Shown in pieces: positions 40,638 to 50,606 of a stretch of 64,000 nt of DNA. The stretch is from assembly GCA_020636315.1 (NCBI GenBank), contig JACJYA010000002.1, positions 434,001-498,000 of the forward strand, written 5' to 3'. The stretch is from Lewinellaceae bacterium. Its GTDB lineage: Bacteria; Bacteroidota; Bacteroidia; Chitinophagales; Saprospiraceae. Position 1 is the stretch's first letter. Each line of letters begins with the position of its first letter. Under the pieces are notes generated by a model, which saw only the letters and a list, made by a program, of their open reading frames with translations, was not told the DNA's origin and made no database searches. The position numbers and the translations under genes are program-made.

Positions 40638-41732
40638 ATGGAGGATTTACTGTACAAAATAGGAATCACGCTCATTCCCAATGTAGGCCCGGTAACCACC
40701 CGCAACCTGGTGAGTTATTGCGGAGGGGTAAAAGCCGTATTCGAATCCCGAAAGCGGGAATTGATGAAAATACCGGGGATAGGCCCCATGATTGCCGATA
40801 ACGTCACCAGGCAGGATGTGCTGGGAAAAGCCGAAAGAGAACTTCGTTTCATAGAAGATAACGGCATCCAGGCTTTTTTCTACCTGGATGAGGGCTATCC
40901 CGGAAGGCTTCGGCATTTTCCCGACAGCCCCGCCATGCTTTATTACAAGGGTACGGCCAACCTCAATGCGGAGCGCATCGTTGCCGTCGTAGGCACCCGC
41001 CGCCCTTCCGTTCACGGCATACATACCTGTGAAGAATTGGTAGAAGGGTTGCAATCCTATGGGGCCCTCATTATCAGCGGGCTGGCCTATGGCATTGACA
41101 TCACCGCCCACCGAAAGTGCCTGAGCCTCGATATTCCTACCATTGGCGTTCTGGGCCATGGCCTCCAGCAAATCTACCCTCCTCAGCACCGGGCAGTGGC
41201 CAAAGCAATGATCCAAAAAGGAGGGTTGCTTTCAGAATATCCCAGCCATACCCTACCCGACCGTGAGCACTTCCCCATGCGCAACCGCATCATTGCCGGC
41301 CTTTGCGATGCCCTCATTGTAGTCGAAACCAAAAGGCGGGGCGGCTCTATGATCAGTGCCCACATGGCCAATGACTACAACAAAGACGTATTTGCCGTTC
41401 CCGGCCGCATCAAAGACCAATTTTCGGAGGGATGCAACCATCTCATCAAAACGCATAAGGCTGCTCTGATTGAAAGTGCTGCAGATATCGCTTATCTGCT
41501 GCGTTGGGATGAAGCTGCAACTCCAGGAGCCATTCAAAAGCAACTTTTCGTGGAATTGACAGAAGCCGAAAAAATAGTAGTAGATTTACTCAACCAGTAT
41601 GAAGGTATCGATATTGATCACCTGACAAACACGCTGCAGGTAGCCAACAGCGAAATGGCCAGCCTGCTTTTGGAGCTGGAGTTCAAAGGGGTGGTGCGGG
41701 CACTGCCTGGAAAACGATATGTCCTGGCATAA
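40638..41732 (+). CDS. dprA: DNA-processing protein DprA
   Basis: A 364-residue protein. An N-terminal helix-hairpin-helix/SAM-like region (1-70, IPGIGPMIADNV) is followed by the Rossmann-fold DprA domain (about 75-290) with VVGTRRPSVHGIHTCEELV, SGLAYGIDITAHRKCL, LGHGLQQIYPPQH and PMRNRIIAGLCDALIVVETKRRGGSMISAHMAND. A C-terminal winged helix (about 300-364) closes the protein. It loads RecA on incoming single-stranded DNA in natural transformation. Length matches the family. Confidence 0.95.
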   Translation: MEDLLYKIGITLIPNVGPVTTRNLVSYCGGVKAVFESRKRELMKIPGIGPMIADNVTRQDVLGKAERELRFIEDNGIQAFFYLDEGYPGRLRHFPDSPAMLYYKGTANLNAERIVAVVGTRRPSVHGIHTCEELVEGLQSYGALIISGLAYGIDITAHRKCLSLDIPTIGVLGHGLQQIYPPQHRAVAKAMIQKGGLLSEYPSHTLPDREHFPMRNRIIAGLCDALIVVETKRRGGSMISAHMANDYNKDVFAVPGRIKDQFSEGCNHLIKTHKAALIESAADIAYLLRWDEAATPGAIQKQLFVELTEAEKIVVDLLNQYEGIDIDHLTNTLQVANSEMASLLLELEFKGVVRALPGKRYVLA

Positions 41733-41781
41733 AGGGACTGAGCACTTCACTCCATTTTTCAAATAAGGAATTGAACGCAAA

Positions 41782-42903
41782 ATGAAAATGACCATTCCGC
41801 TCCTGTTTACCCTCTTGCTGTGCAATTTTGCCACGCCGGCGCCGGAAGCCCCACCTCCAAAGGAATTTATTCCACCCGCTCATGCCCACAACATCATCCT
41901 GATGATCGGTGACGGGATGGGCATTTCCCAGATCAGCGCTGGAATGTATGCCAACCACTTCAAAACCAACCTGGAAAAATTCCCGGTTGCCGGCCTGCAG
42001 AAGGCGCTCCCCGCCAAAGGCCTCATTACCGATTCGGCAGCAGCGGCCACCGCCTTCGCCTGCGGGGTGGAAACCTACAATGGCGCCATTGGCGTGGATA
42101 AGGATACCCTGCCGGTGGAAAATATCCTGGAAGAAGCGGAGAAACGTGGGCTGGCAACTGGCATAATCACCACCTCCTCCCTAACTAATCCGGTTCCGGC
42201 AGCCTTCATCGCCCATGCCAAAAACCCGGGCTTGACGGAAGCCATTGCCGCCGGCTTTCTGAATGTGGATGCCGACCTGTTTATCGGAGGAGGTGAAAAG
42301 GCCTTCTCCCGGCGCTCCACCGACAACCGGAACCTTAAGAAGGAATTGAAGGAAAAAGGCTATTTAGTCTCTGATTACCAGAAGCAGCCCCTTTCAGATA
42401 TCACACCCTATCCTCAGAAAAATTTTGCCTATTTCACGGCAGAGGAGGAACCACCTTCTGCTTCAGAAGGAAGAGACTATCTGCCCAATGCAAGTAATAT
42501 GGCTACCTTTTTTCTGGACAATCACAGTGCCGGAAAAGGGTTCTTCCTCATGATCGATGGGGGCCAGATAAATGAGGGGGGCCGTGAGAACGATTCCGGT
42601 TACATTATTTCCGAAATGGCCGACTTCGACAAGGCCATCGGTGAGGCGCTGAAGTTCGCAGAGCGGGACGGGAATACCCTGGTCATTGTCACCGGCACAC
42701 ACGAGACCGGAGGATATGCTATCAATCCGGGCTCCCGTATTGACTCCCTGATCCCCGCTTTTACAACCAACCTTCCTACGGCCGCCCTCATTCCCGTTTT
42801 TGCCTACGGGCCGGGAGCGGAACTTTTCCGGGGTTTTTATGACAACTCCGAAATATATACCAAGATGCGCCAGGCATTCGGCTGGGGGGAGCAAAAGGAT
42901 TGA
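41782..42903 (+). CDS. Alkaline phosphatase homologue with lost metal ligands
   Basis: A 373-residue secreted protein (signal peptide about 1-20). The fold is clear: MIGDGMG (Asp44), TDSAAAATAFACG (Ser85, equal to PhoA Ser102), PVFAYGPGA. By alignment on local motifs, PhoA metal ligands are replaced: Thr155 by Val138 (NPVPAAF), Glu322 by Asp259, Asp327 by Asn264, His331 by Arg268 (DGGQINEGGREND), Asp369 by Thr306 (TGTHETGG) and His412 by Pro332. Asp44, Ser85 and His307 remain. The Zn1 site is gone, so ordinary phosphatase action is unlikely; it may bind a ligand or use another chemistry. It follows dprA by 49 nt on the same strand. Confidence 0.85.
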   Translation: MKMTIPLLFTLLLCNFATPAPEAPPPKEFIPPAHAHNIILMIGDGMGISQISAGMYANHFKTNLEKFPVAGLQKALPAKGLITDSAAAATAFACGVETYNGAIGVDKDTLPVENILEEAEKRGLATGIITTSSLTNPVPAAFIAHAKNPGLTEAIAAGFLNVDADLFIGGGEKAFSRRSTDNRNLKKELKEKGYLVSDYQKQPLSDITPYPQKNFAYFTAEEEPPSASEGRDYLPNASNMATFFLDNHSAGKGFFLMIDGGQINEGGRENDSGYIISEMADFDKAIGEALKFAERDGNTLVIVTGTHETGGYAINPGSRIDSLIPAFTTNLPTAALIPVFAYGPGAELFRGFYDNSEIYTKMRQAFGWGEQKD

Positions 42904-42910
42904 CTCCGGA

Positions 42911-42945
42911 AACTTAGGCGCTAATTTCCCATTAGCGCCTAAGTT
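42911..42945. terminator. Bidirectional inverted-repeat terminator
   Basis: Perfect 15-bp stem AACTTAGGCGCTAAT (42911-42925) with its complement at 42931-42945, 5-nt loop. It lies between the convergent phosphatase-like gene and sprA. There is no T run, so efficiency is uncertain. Confidence 0.6.
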
Positions 42946-42965
42946 ATCTAGTAATCAACGGCTTA

Positions 42966-45900
42966 TCAATTAAGCTGGAAGCTCACGATAATGCCCCCGG
43001 AAGTATCCGTACGCGGGAAGCCGGCCGAGGTTTTTGGCACGGTACGCCGGTAATCGAAGAACAGGCGGAGTGACAGGCGGCGGTTGAGCTGGTATTCAGC
43101 CGAAGGCGAAAGGCTCAGCGTATAGCTCCCCCGGGTTGGTTCGATAATGCCCTGGTCGAGCCGGTGAGCGAAAGTCACATCATCGCGGAGGGAGAAGTCG
43201 AAATTGATATCCAGGTCCTGCCCCTGCAAACCACGGCCCCGGGAGCCTCCGCGGTTATTGCGCTGATTGGGGTCTTGCTGTTGTTGTTCCTTTTCCTGTC
43301 CGCGGCCTCGCCCTTTCTTTTTATTGCTGCCGGTCAGGAAAGGGATGTCCACATTGCGCAACAAGTACCCAAAGCCCAGTACGATCTCCTTGGTTTGGGT
43401 CTCGTTCAGCTGGTAGCTCACCGTACTCAAGGCCAACCCCCGCGATTTTTTGTAATCAACATTGAAGGACATCCCGTTTTTCAGGGTAGCATCAATGGCG
43501 ATCAGCGGAGAGAAAGCTTCCTGGATGGTGACATCCGATATTTCCAGCCGTGGGTAGAAGTTGAAACTGGAGGTATCGATCGGTTCTGTGTTCCGCGTCG
43601 CCAGATAGGGCAGGCTGGAGCGGAAATTGCTCACCGCCAGGGTGGTGCGGTAACCATGGGTCAGGGAAAAGTTCTGGAAAATGTCCTGGAACAGAGGCAC
43701 CCTCGACAGGCCGTTGTATGTCAGCCTCCAGTTGACCTTCGGCATGATATCAAAGATGTTGAGGCTAACCGACCGGGCGTCCTCGCCGGTGTAAGCTGCC
43801 ATAAAAGCGGGAATGAGCACCTCCTGCTGGGTATTGCCATAACCCCGGGCATAGCCCAGTTCCGCCAGGTTTTCATCCCCGTGCTGGCCGGTGCCCAACC
43901 GGTTGGAAATGATAATGCGGTTGCTTTCAAACTCTTTGAAAAGATCGATTATCTCATCCCGGCTGTCCTGAAAGAGGGTTTGCATGGCGAAGTAAGTCAC
44001 CTGCATCTGCCCCACTTCTATGGGCACGGTATGCACCAGTTTCTTTACCCCGTCCACGATTGAGGTGTCTTTGAAGGTCTCCGTATAGGTTTCCGAATAG
44101 TTCTTATTCATTTCCAGGTCGATTCGGAAATCCTTGAATGGTTCTACCGTCGCCCGCACATCGTAGGTCTGTGAATATTGCTGAATGACATCCTGGTTCT
44201 GGAAAACGCTGCCGGTGATCCAGTCGGCATTTTCCCGCAACCAGTCTCCCTGAATGTTGCCTGGGTTGGGATTAAACCGCTGGTCTTCGGTCAGGTTGCG
44301 GATATTGGGCTGCAGCCCGGCGACAAAGCCCCACCCGGGCGATTCAAAATTCGTCATACCCAAAAGGCCTGAACGGGGCAGGTAACCGGGCACGGAAGTA
44401 GATAACTGTTCGGAATAATTAAAGCGAAGCCGCCTTACCAGAAGCAATGGCCGGATAATGGCCCGCTCTACAGCACTGGGCTGGCGGTCCTTCTTTTGCT
44501 TTTCCTTATCCTTATCTGTTTTCTCTTCCTCTTTTTTATCCGTGCGCCCCCGGGGCGCCCTTTGGGTAGGCTTCCTGCCCGGCCGGGCATTATTCCCCCG
44601 GCTGATCTTACGCAGGTAAGACACCTTATCGTAGAGTTTTTCAAAATTGAGATCCACATTGCCGCTCCGGTTCTGATTGTTCTGGATCAGATTACCCAGA
44701 GAGTCCACGTTGAGGGCAGCGGCCGTCCAGTTATATCCGCCGGTGTAATTCGCCTTGGCAGTCACCCAATCCCCGAAGAAAGGCAGGTACCGGACAGGCA
44801 GGTTATAGCTGACGTTGACATTGTGCTGATAATTTTTCGGCCGGCCGAAATTCTTGATGTTCTGCCAGATACTGTCCCGCCGGATCTCCCGTGCCCGGTC
44901 GAAACCGTATTGTTCCACCAGCGCGGCCTCGTCAGGCTCATCAATTACCGAAGAATTCGCGGCGTTAAAGCTGAATTTCAGGGATTTGGTAATATCCCAT
45001 TGCAGGTCGTAATCGCGGTCCCAGGTAAAGCGTTTGTTGTAAAACGTTTTAAAACGAGGGTCCACATCGGTGAAGCGGTAGCGTGTTGTCTGAAACCGGC
45101 GGTTCATAACCGAACTGAAGCTGAAGGAGTTGGGCAAAGGGTTGAAGTTGATCTCTTTGATCAGGCGCACCAATTCCCCGTTAAGTTTCTTAAACGGCTC
45201 AATGTAATTGGTTCGGGTGCTGTAGGAATAATCCAGCGCTCCGGTATGTTTCTGTTCCTGATCAAACTCGATGATGGGGTCCCGGTATTCGGTTTCGGTA
45301 AAAGAATAAGAGACACTAAAGTTGGAAATGTCCCAGGGTAAGGGTGGTTTGCTGTTGTCTGCCCGTTCTTTCCGAACGTTGGTAAAGTTGACGCTCTTGA
45401 TGGTGGTCACTTCCTCAGCCTGGGCAAGGATGGAATCCCGATTCTGGCTGGCGACATTATTGAGTTTATCTTTCAGGGTAATATCCAGGTCATAGGGGTC
45501 GAACTCCGGCCTCTTGGCAGTATTAGAATACTGTGCGTAGAAAGGCAGGCGCAACCTCCAGTCCTCCGGGAAAAACTTATCGAGGTTAAAATTGGCGGCC
45601 AGGTCCAGGCCGGTAATGCGTTCCCGCTGGCGTTCCTGCACCTTCTGGTCGATGGCGCCAAAACCAATACTGCTGATATTTCCGGCGGCGGTAACGGTGC
45701 CGAAGTCAGCCAGTTGAGCATCGACGCGGGCGGTGGCCGCCGCCCCTCCCCGCTCGTCAAGCCCGGTCAGGCGCATTTCATTGACCCATACTTCCGCATC
45801 GTAGGGCACGTTATCAAAATCATACTTATTGCGGATCCCCACCATCACGACCTTGACCTGACCCACGGAGGGGTTACCCAGTATCTTAAGCCGCGCCGTT

Positions 45901-48900
45901 CCACCGGTAGGGGTTAATACTTCTTTCAGGTGGATGGCATTGAGGGGGATGCCTTCTTTATTGCGCTCCTCTTTCAGGCGAACAAAATCGTCCAGAGCAA
46001 AATCGATCTCATTCTCCGGGCGCCACACTTCCCTCTTGTACTCATCGCTGTTGGGGTTGCCGTTCAGCAAAGTAGAATCGGACATTGTCAGAGGGATCTC
46101 GTATTCATAGTAGTTGTTCCTGAAGTCACTCCCCAGGCGGATGTACAGGGATAAGGCCCCTTCCGGCACTTTGACGTTTTTCTCCTCGGCGTGAACGAAC
46201 ATCTTGAAGCGCTCATAGACGCGCATGTCCATATTGATGATCTTGAAGATCGCCCGTTCATCCCCATCGCATAGGTCGCGTACATTGATGGAGAGCGACT
46301 GCTCGTTCTGCAGGGCGCTGAAAACCCCTACCGACTGCTCCCGTTGGATGCCTTCCGGCAGCACGTAGTTGAACGGTTGCCTGCCGTTGTTCTCTTCGAT
46401 GTTCACATTATCCACATTGAAAAAGGTCGAATCTGAAGCACAGACCGGAGTACCCGGCCCACCGATCTGGGACAGGTCGCCCCGGTAGCGGCGCCATTGG
46501 TTGCGCACCAGTTCCAGGCGGGCAAAACGAAGGACGACCGGAGCACGGAATCCGTGCATGAACATTCGCATGAAGCGGATGGAACGGAAATCCCGGATTC
46601 CGCCGACTGATACTTTTTCCGGCCCGTTCAGCGGAATTCGGAAGCGGTACCATACCCGTTCCCCGTCCGGGCTCACCCGCCGGTCCGTAACGAAAGGCGT
46701 ACGGTCAACATCCAGCTCCCTGGGGTTCATGGGGTCTGCCCTTAGAGGTATTTTGTACTGAAAGTAAGATTCTGTTTCATTCAGAGTATTGTCCTGGTTG
46801 AGGTCTTCAGCATCGGGGATATTGGTGGCTGTCTGCCGGGTTTGCTGATTGTCATTGGACCGGGAGTTGCCCTGAGGATTGTTGAAATCCCGGTAGCGCT
46901 GCAGCACGCCGTCCTGGTCGGTGAAGCTGCCATCCCGGTAGTAACGAAAATCGTCATAGGCCGGATCCCGTTCCAGCCGGGCGGCCGCCTGGGTATTAGC
47001 TGCCCGGATGGCATTCAGGTAAGGAGCATACTTCTCACGCTCTCCTTCATTATCCAGGCCATCGAACCCTACATCCTGGCGCTCCCGGGTCTCCCGGTCA
47101 TTATCGAAGGCGCGCACGATCTGCTGGGAGACCGGCACTCTTGCCCAGTTGGTTTCATCCGTACGCCTTTCCGGGTTGGCAGGGCCGGGCAGGCCGTTTT
47201 CGAAAAAGATTCGGGAATCCCGGAGGATATCTTCCGAAATATTACCCAGGTTGATATACAGGTCGCCCTCTTTCTGTTCATAATTCTGGGCGGGGTTGGT
47301 GGGGCTCGCCGGGTCCAGGAACGGGCTGAGCATCCAGAATTCCAGGAACTCGATGTTGGCCGTCTGAAAATCGTTGGTATTGAGGTCCCTCATGATTCCA
47401 CCCCACCGGGTCTGCGGGTCGCGCAGCACCATGGAGTCTCCGAGGAACTCCACACCCTGGGTATAACCCGGATAGCCTTCGGGGGTATCGAAGTTGTAGG
47501 GCCCCCGTTCATTGGGGTAATAGGCCAGGTCAAGGGTCTGAACGTTGGGCAGCTGATCCGGGGTCAGCTGAAGGTTCGGGAACACCTCCTGTTGGGGCAC
47601 CTGGCTGGTGTAGGGGTTGCGGTCATCGCCGGCAGCTCCGGAGCGTGCCCCCGGATCGATCCTGTACCAGTTCAGGCGGGCGCGGTTGGCGCCGTAACGC
47701 AGGTCGTTGATCAACGCCGATTCGGGAAAGATCGGATTGTTGTTCTGGCCATCGTTCTGAGGAGTACTGGCCAGGTACCAGCGGTTGGTGGGAATGCGCA
47801 GGTCGAAGCTGCTGCCGCTGCCCTCGAAGTCATCGATATAGACCACACCGCCTTTATCCTTGCGGTTCTGGTTGATGGCGCGGGCGTGGCCGGGCTTGAG
47901 CGCCGCAGCTTCCGCCGTAACGTTAATGGAGGACATTTCCTTGGTCGAAATGCCCGGAATGCCATCAACAATACGGGTCAGCCAGGGAGCCTCGCGGCTC
48001 ATGTTGAGGTCGAGCCCGAATATCTTGTTGTTGATCGGGTCATCACCAACATTTACCTTCTGGGTGAAGGGGCGCTCGAACAACTGCAGATAGGTAGCTC
48101 CGATATTGACATTGTCATCCAGTTCATAATCGGCGCGCAGGCCCACCATGGTCTTGGTCTGGAAGCCGAACAGGGTATTGTCTTCAAAAGAGACGTTTAT
48201 CGGCACCCCCGACTGGAGAATGGCATCATTGAGGATGCGCACCTTCCCGATGTTGTAATCGACCTCAAAATCCTTGCCTTCCTGCAGGCGCTGCCCTCCG
48301 GCAGTGACGGTCACCGAGCCCTGAGGGATGTTGAAGGCCCCGAGAGAGATCTCGGAAGAAACGCTGGACTTGTATTCGCCCCGAATGATGTAGCGGTTCT
48401 GCTCGGCGGCTTCCTGGGCAAGGAAGAGCGTTGTTTCGTAAAGGGAATCGTAAACGTATTTTCGTTCCAGCAGGTCGTTGTTGATGCTGTCGGCCAGGGT
48501 ACGCCCGAAGGGTTCCAGAACGGGGAACATGATCCGGCCGTTGCGGGGGTTGATCGTCACCCCGGGCACAAAATCAAAGATCCCATCGGGCTGCGGGTCT
48601 CCCTGGGTGTTGAGGTTATCCAGGTTGAACACGCGCAGCAGCGGCTTGCCGGCAATGCGGCTCTCCGGAATGAAGCGCTTCTGGCCAGCGCCGGGGTCGT
48701 CGTAGAAGATGTCTAGGCGGAAGTCCTGCTGGTTGACCTGGAAAGCGCCAATGGAATAGACGTTCTTCATCATGAGGTCCCAGGTGGGCACGTCAGTCCG
48801 CTGGGTGGTGCTCTTCAGCATCTTGACGAACAGCACTTTTGGTGTCAGGTCCATGGTATCGGTGCTCACCGTACCATTGTTGATCGACATTTCGCCCACG

Positions 48901-50354
48901 CGGTAAATATTACCGTTGTATTCATATTCAAAGGCAGCGGCCAGCACCTGGTCCGGCTGGACGTTGATGTTGACAGAAATAAAGCCGAGTTGGGGGTGAA
49001 AGGTGTATTCGGATTCGCGCAGTTTGCGCACACTGACCTTCTCAAAGTCCCGCGACTGCTGCAGGCCGAACTCCCCTTGTAGAGTGGCCACGGCCTTGTC
49101 AATGTCGCGTACTTCCTCCCCTTTGGCGAGGATGCGGCTATAAAGGTCATTGGCCGCGTTATCCGGCAGGGGCTTATTGTCGATCAGGTCGCGCCGGTTC
49201 CAGGTGGGGTTGGGAGAGATCTTATCGGGGCTCACCAGTTGGAGGGGCTCGCCCAGGTCGGCCAGGGCTACGACATCCCGTACATCCGTTACCTCATTGC
49301 GGTCATTGGTGATCCATACTTCAAGTTTCTTGATCTTAAAGAGGTTGTTCACCTGGGGAAGGTTTCGGAGGGAACGTTCGAAATTATCGCGGTTGTAGAA
49401 GGTGAGCAGGAAGTGCCGGTTTTCGTCGTACTCATCGGCCCGCACTTCAAACTCCTGGATCTGGGCGCCGCCTTCTACCTGAATATTTTCCTGCTGTGAT
49501 TTCTGCTGAGAAGCAATGGCCGTGAGGCGAAGGTGGCCGAACTGCAGCTCTGTTTTCAAACCGAAGAGGCTCTGGGCGCCCTGAATGAGGTTGCCCCGCA
49601 GAGGCAGGCTGACATTACCCGCCTCGATCTTTTTGATGATGGCGTCTTCGTCAAAGTTATCGCTGTTGTAATCCAGTTTGATCTGGTTATCAAAATTGAA
49701 CGTGGCGTTGGTATTGTAATTGGTGGTAAGGCTCAGTTTTTCCCCGATCTTACCCGTTACGTTCATATTGATGTTCATGTCGAAGTCGAAACCACCCTGC
49801 AGGCGCTGGCGTTCGGTCAGAATGGGATTATCGACACGGGAAAAATCCACCCCGAAGGTCAGGTCGATATTCCCCTGAGGGCGTATATCGACAGTTGTGC
49901 CCCCAAAGAGGCGGTCCAGCAGGTCGTTTTCCACATCGATCTTGGCCAGAGGGTCGAGCCCGCTGGTGCCTTCGCCGGCAGCGATGCCGGCCAGGCGGTT
50001 GAAATAGGCCCGCTCCTCCTGTTTTTGTTTGAAATCGAAATATTCGTCAAAAGTCATATAGGTAGGCGGGCGGAAAAAATCATCCCCGATCTTTTCGGTG
50101 ATGATATAATTCCCGGTCTCCGGGTCGTACTCTATGTTTTTTTCGATGTCGGAGGGGTCCTCCAGGTCGAAAGGGTTATCGCTGCCGCCGGTGACAAAGT
50201 CATCATAGCGCTCTTCGATATCCGGGATGGTATCGCTGGCGATCACAAGAGAAGCGGCATATGGGTCTTCCATCAGGACGCCATTTTCCATGGCGGCAAG
50301 GGAAGAAGTTGCAATTCCAAAAAAGAGACAGAAGGGTAAAAGTATTCTACTCAT
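42966..50354 (-). CDS. sprA: SprA, Type IX secretion outer-membrane translocon
   Basis: A 2462-residue protein from the ATG at 50354 (signal peptide MSRILLPFCLFFGIATSS); a start four codons upstream is possible. Size and pattern match SprA/Sov (about 2400 residues). Diagnostic segments are the N-terminal YMTFDEYFDFKQKQEERAYF, the repeated motif-N region VDIRPQGNIDLTFGVDFSRVDNP, KGGVVYIDDFEGSGSSFDLR and the C-terminal barrel ending DTSGGIIVSFQLN. A charged low-complexity loop (KKEEEKTDKDKEKQKKDRQ) and an NNRGGSRGRG tract lie in barrel loops. It exports proteins with Type IX sorting domains such as those at 3037 and 59471. It lies downstream of ruvA, a gene order common in Bacteroidota. Confidence 0.96.
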   Translation of the reverse strand: MSRILLPFCLFFGIATSSLAAMENGVLMEDPYAASLVIASDTIPDIEERYDDFVTGGSDNPFDLEDPSDIEKNIEYDPETGNYIITEKIGDDFFRPPTYMTFDEYFDFKQKQEERAYFNRLAGIAAGEGTSGLDPLAKIDVENDLLDRLFGGTTVDIRPQGNIDLTFGVDFSRVDNPILTERQRLQGGFDFDMNINMNVTGKIGEKLSLTTNYNTNATFNFDNQIKLDYNSDNFDEDAIIKKIEAGNVSLPLRGNLIQGAQSLFGLKTELQFGHLRLTAIASQQKSQQENIQVEGGAQIQEFEVRADEYDENRHFLLTFYNRDNFERSLRNLPQVNNLFKIKKLEVWITNDRNEVTDVRDVVALADLGEPLQLVSPDKISPNPTWNRRDLIDNKPLPDNAANDLYSRILAKGEEVRDIDKAVATLQGEFGLQQSRDFEKVSVRKLRESEYTFHPQLGFISVNINVQPDQVLAAAFEYEYNGNIYRVGEMSINNGTVSTDTMDLTPKVLFVKMLKSTTQRTDVPTWDLMMKNVYSIGAFQVNQQDFRLDIFYDDPGAGQKRFIPESRIAGKPLLRVFNLDNLNTQGDPQPDGIFDFVPGVTINPRNGRIMFPVLEPFGRTLADSINNDLLERKYVYDSLYETTLFLAQEAAEQNRYIIRGEYKSSVSSEISLGAFNIPQGSVTVTAGGQRLQEGKDFEVDYNIGKVRILNDAILQSGVPINVSFEDNTLFGFQTKTMVGLRADYELDDNVNIGATYLQLFERPFTQKVNVGDDPINNKIFGLDLNMSREAPWLTRIVDGIPGISTKEMSSINVTAEAAALKPGHARAINQNRKDKGGVVYIDDFEGSGSSFDLRIPTNRWYLASTPQNDGQNNNPIFPESALINDLRYGANRARLNWYRIDPGARSGAAGDDRNPYTSQVPQQEVFPNLQLTPDQLPNVQTLDLAYYPNERGPYNFDTPEGYPGYTQGVEFLGDSMVLRDPQTRWGGIMRDLNTNDFQTANIEFLEFWMLSPFLDPASPTNPAQNYEQKEGDLYINLGNISEDILRDSRIFFENGLPGPANPERRTDETNWARVPVSQQIVRAFDNDRETRERQDVGFDGLDNEGEREKYAPYLNAIRAANTQAAARLERDPAYDDFRYYRDGSFTDQDGVLQRYRDFNNPQGNSRSNDNQQTRQTATNIPDAEDLNQDNTLNETESYFQYKIPLRADPMNPRELDVDRTPFVTDRRVSPDGERVWYRFRIPLNGPEKVSVGGIRDFRSIRFMRMFMHGFRAPVVLRFARLELVRNQWRRYRGDLSQIGGPGTPVCASDSTFFNVDNVNIEENNGRQPFNYVLPEGIQREQSVGVFSALQNEQSLSINVRDLCDGDERAIFKIINMDMRVYERFKMFVHAEEKNVKVPEGALSLYIRLGSDFRNNYYEYEIPLTMSDSTLLNGNPNSDEYKREVWRPENEIDFALDDFVRLKEERNKEGIPLNAIHLKEVLTPTGGTARLKILGNPSVGQVKVVMVGIRNKYDFDNVPYDAEVWVNEMRLTGLDERGGAAATARVDAQLADFGTVTAAGNISSIGFGAIDQKVQERQRERITGLDLAANFNLDKFFPEDWRLRLPFYAQYSNTAKRPEFDPYDLDITLKDKLNNVASQNRDSILAQAEEVTTIKSVNFTNVRKERADNSKPPLPWDISNFSVSYSFTETEYRDPIIEFDQEQKHTGALDYSYSTRTNYIEPFKKLNGELVRLIKEINFNPLPNSFSFSSVMNRRFQTTRYRFTDVDPRFKTFYNKRFTWDRDYDLQWDITKSLKFSFNAANSSVIDEPDEAALVEQYGFDRAREIRRDSIWQNIKNFGRPKNYQHNVNVSYNLPVRYLPFFGDWVTAKANYTGGYNWTAAALNVDSLGNLIQNNQNRSGNVDLNFEKLYDKVSYLRKISRGNNARPGRKPTQRAPRGRTDKKEEEKTDKDKEKQKKDRQPSAVERAIIRPLLLVRRLRFNYSEQLSTSVPGYLPRSGLLGMTNFESPGWGFVAGLQPNIRNLTEDQRFNPNPGNIQGDWLRENADWITGSVFQNQDVIQQYSQTYDVRATVEPFKDFRIDLEMNKNYSETYTETFKDTSIVDGVKKLVHTVPIEVGQMQVTYFAMQTLFQDSRDEIIDLFKEFESNRIIISNRLGTGQHGDENLAELGYARGYGNTQQEVLIPAFMAAYTGEDARSVSLNIFDIMPKVNWRLTYNGLSRVPLFQDIFQNFSLTHGYRTTLAVSNFRSSLPYLATRNTEPIDTSSFNFYPRLEISDVTIQEAFSPLIAIDATLKNGMSFNVDYKKSRGLALSTVSYQLNETQTKEIVLGFGYLLRNVDIPFLTGSNKKKGRGRGQEKEQQQQDPNQRNNRGGSRGRGLQGQDLDINFDFSLRDDVTFAHRLDQGIIEPTRGSYTLSLSPSAEYQLNRRLSLRLFFDYRRTVPKTSAGFPRTDTSGGIIVSFQLN

Positions 50355-50606
50355 AGCTTTCAGCATGGGATTCGCGCACTTGGCAATACAGCTGTGCTCA
50401 ATTCAAATCGTTATTCAAAACATCCTGCGGTTTTCCGGGGTCTTCATTTTTCACTTCCCTAAAACGCAACAGGCCTGGCCTTTCTGTTGTCCATCCGGAT
50501 TTTAACACATCAAGTATTTGGGAATATACCAGCCCCAAATTTTGCCGGGAAGCTACACACTAGCCCTGCTGCGTCAGCGGGCTATTACTTTGGCTGGTTC
50601 GGATTG

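Noticed and set aside
40436..40705. Minus-strand 89-codon frame upstream of dprA
   Set aside because: Overlaps the dprA start, no family pattern, no promoter; too weak to call.
46842..48716. Plus-strand 624-codon open frame
   Set aside because: Entirely antisense to sprA; translation shows no domain pattern and follows from sprA codon bias.
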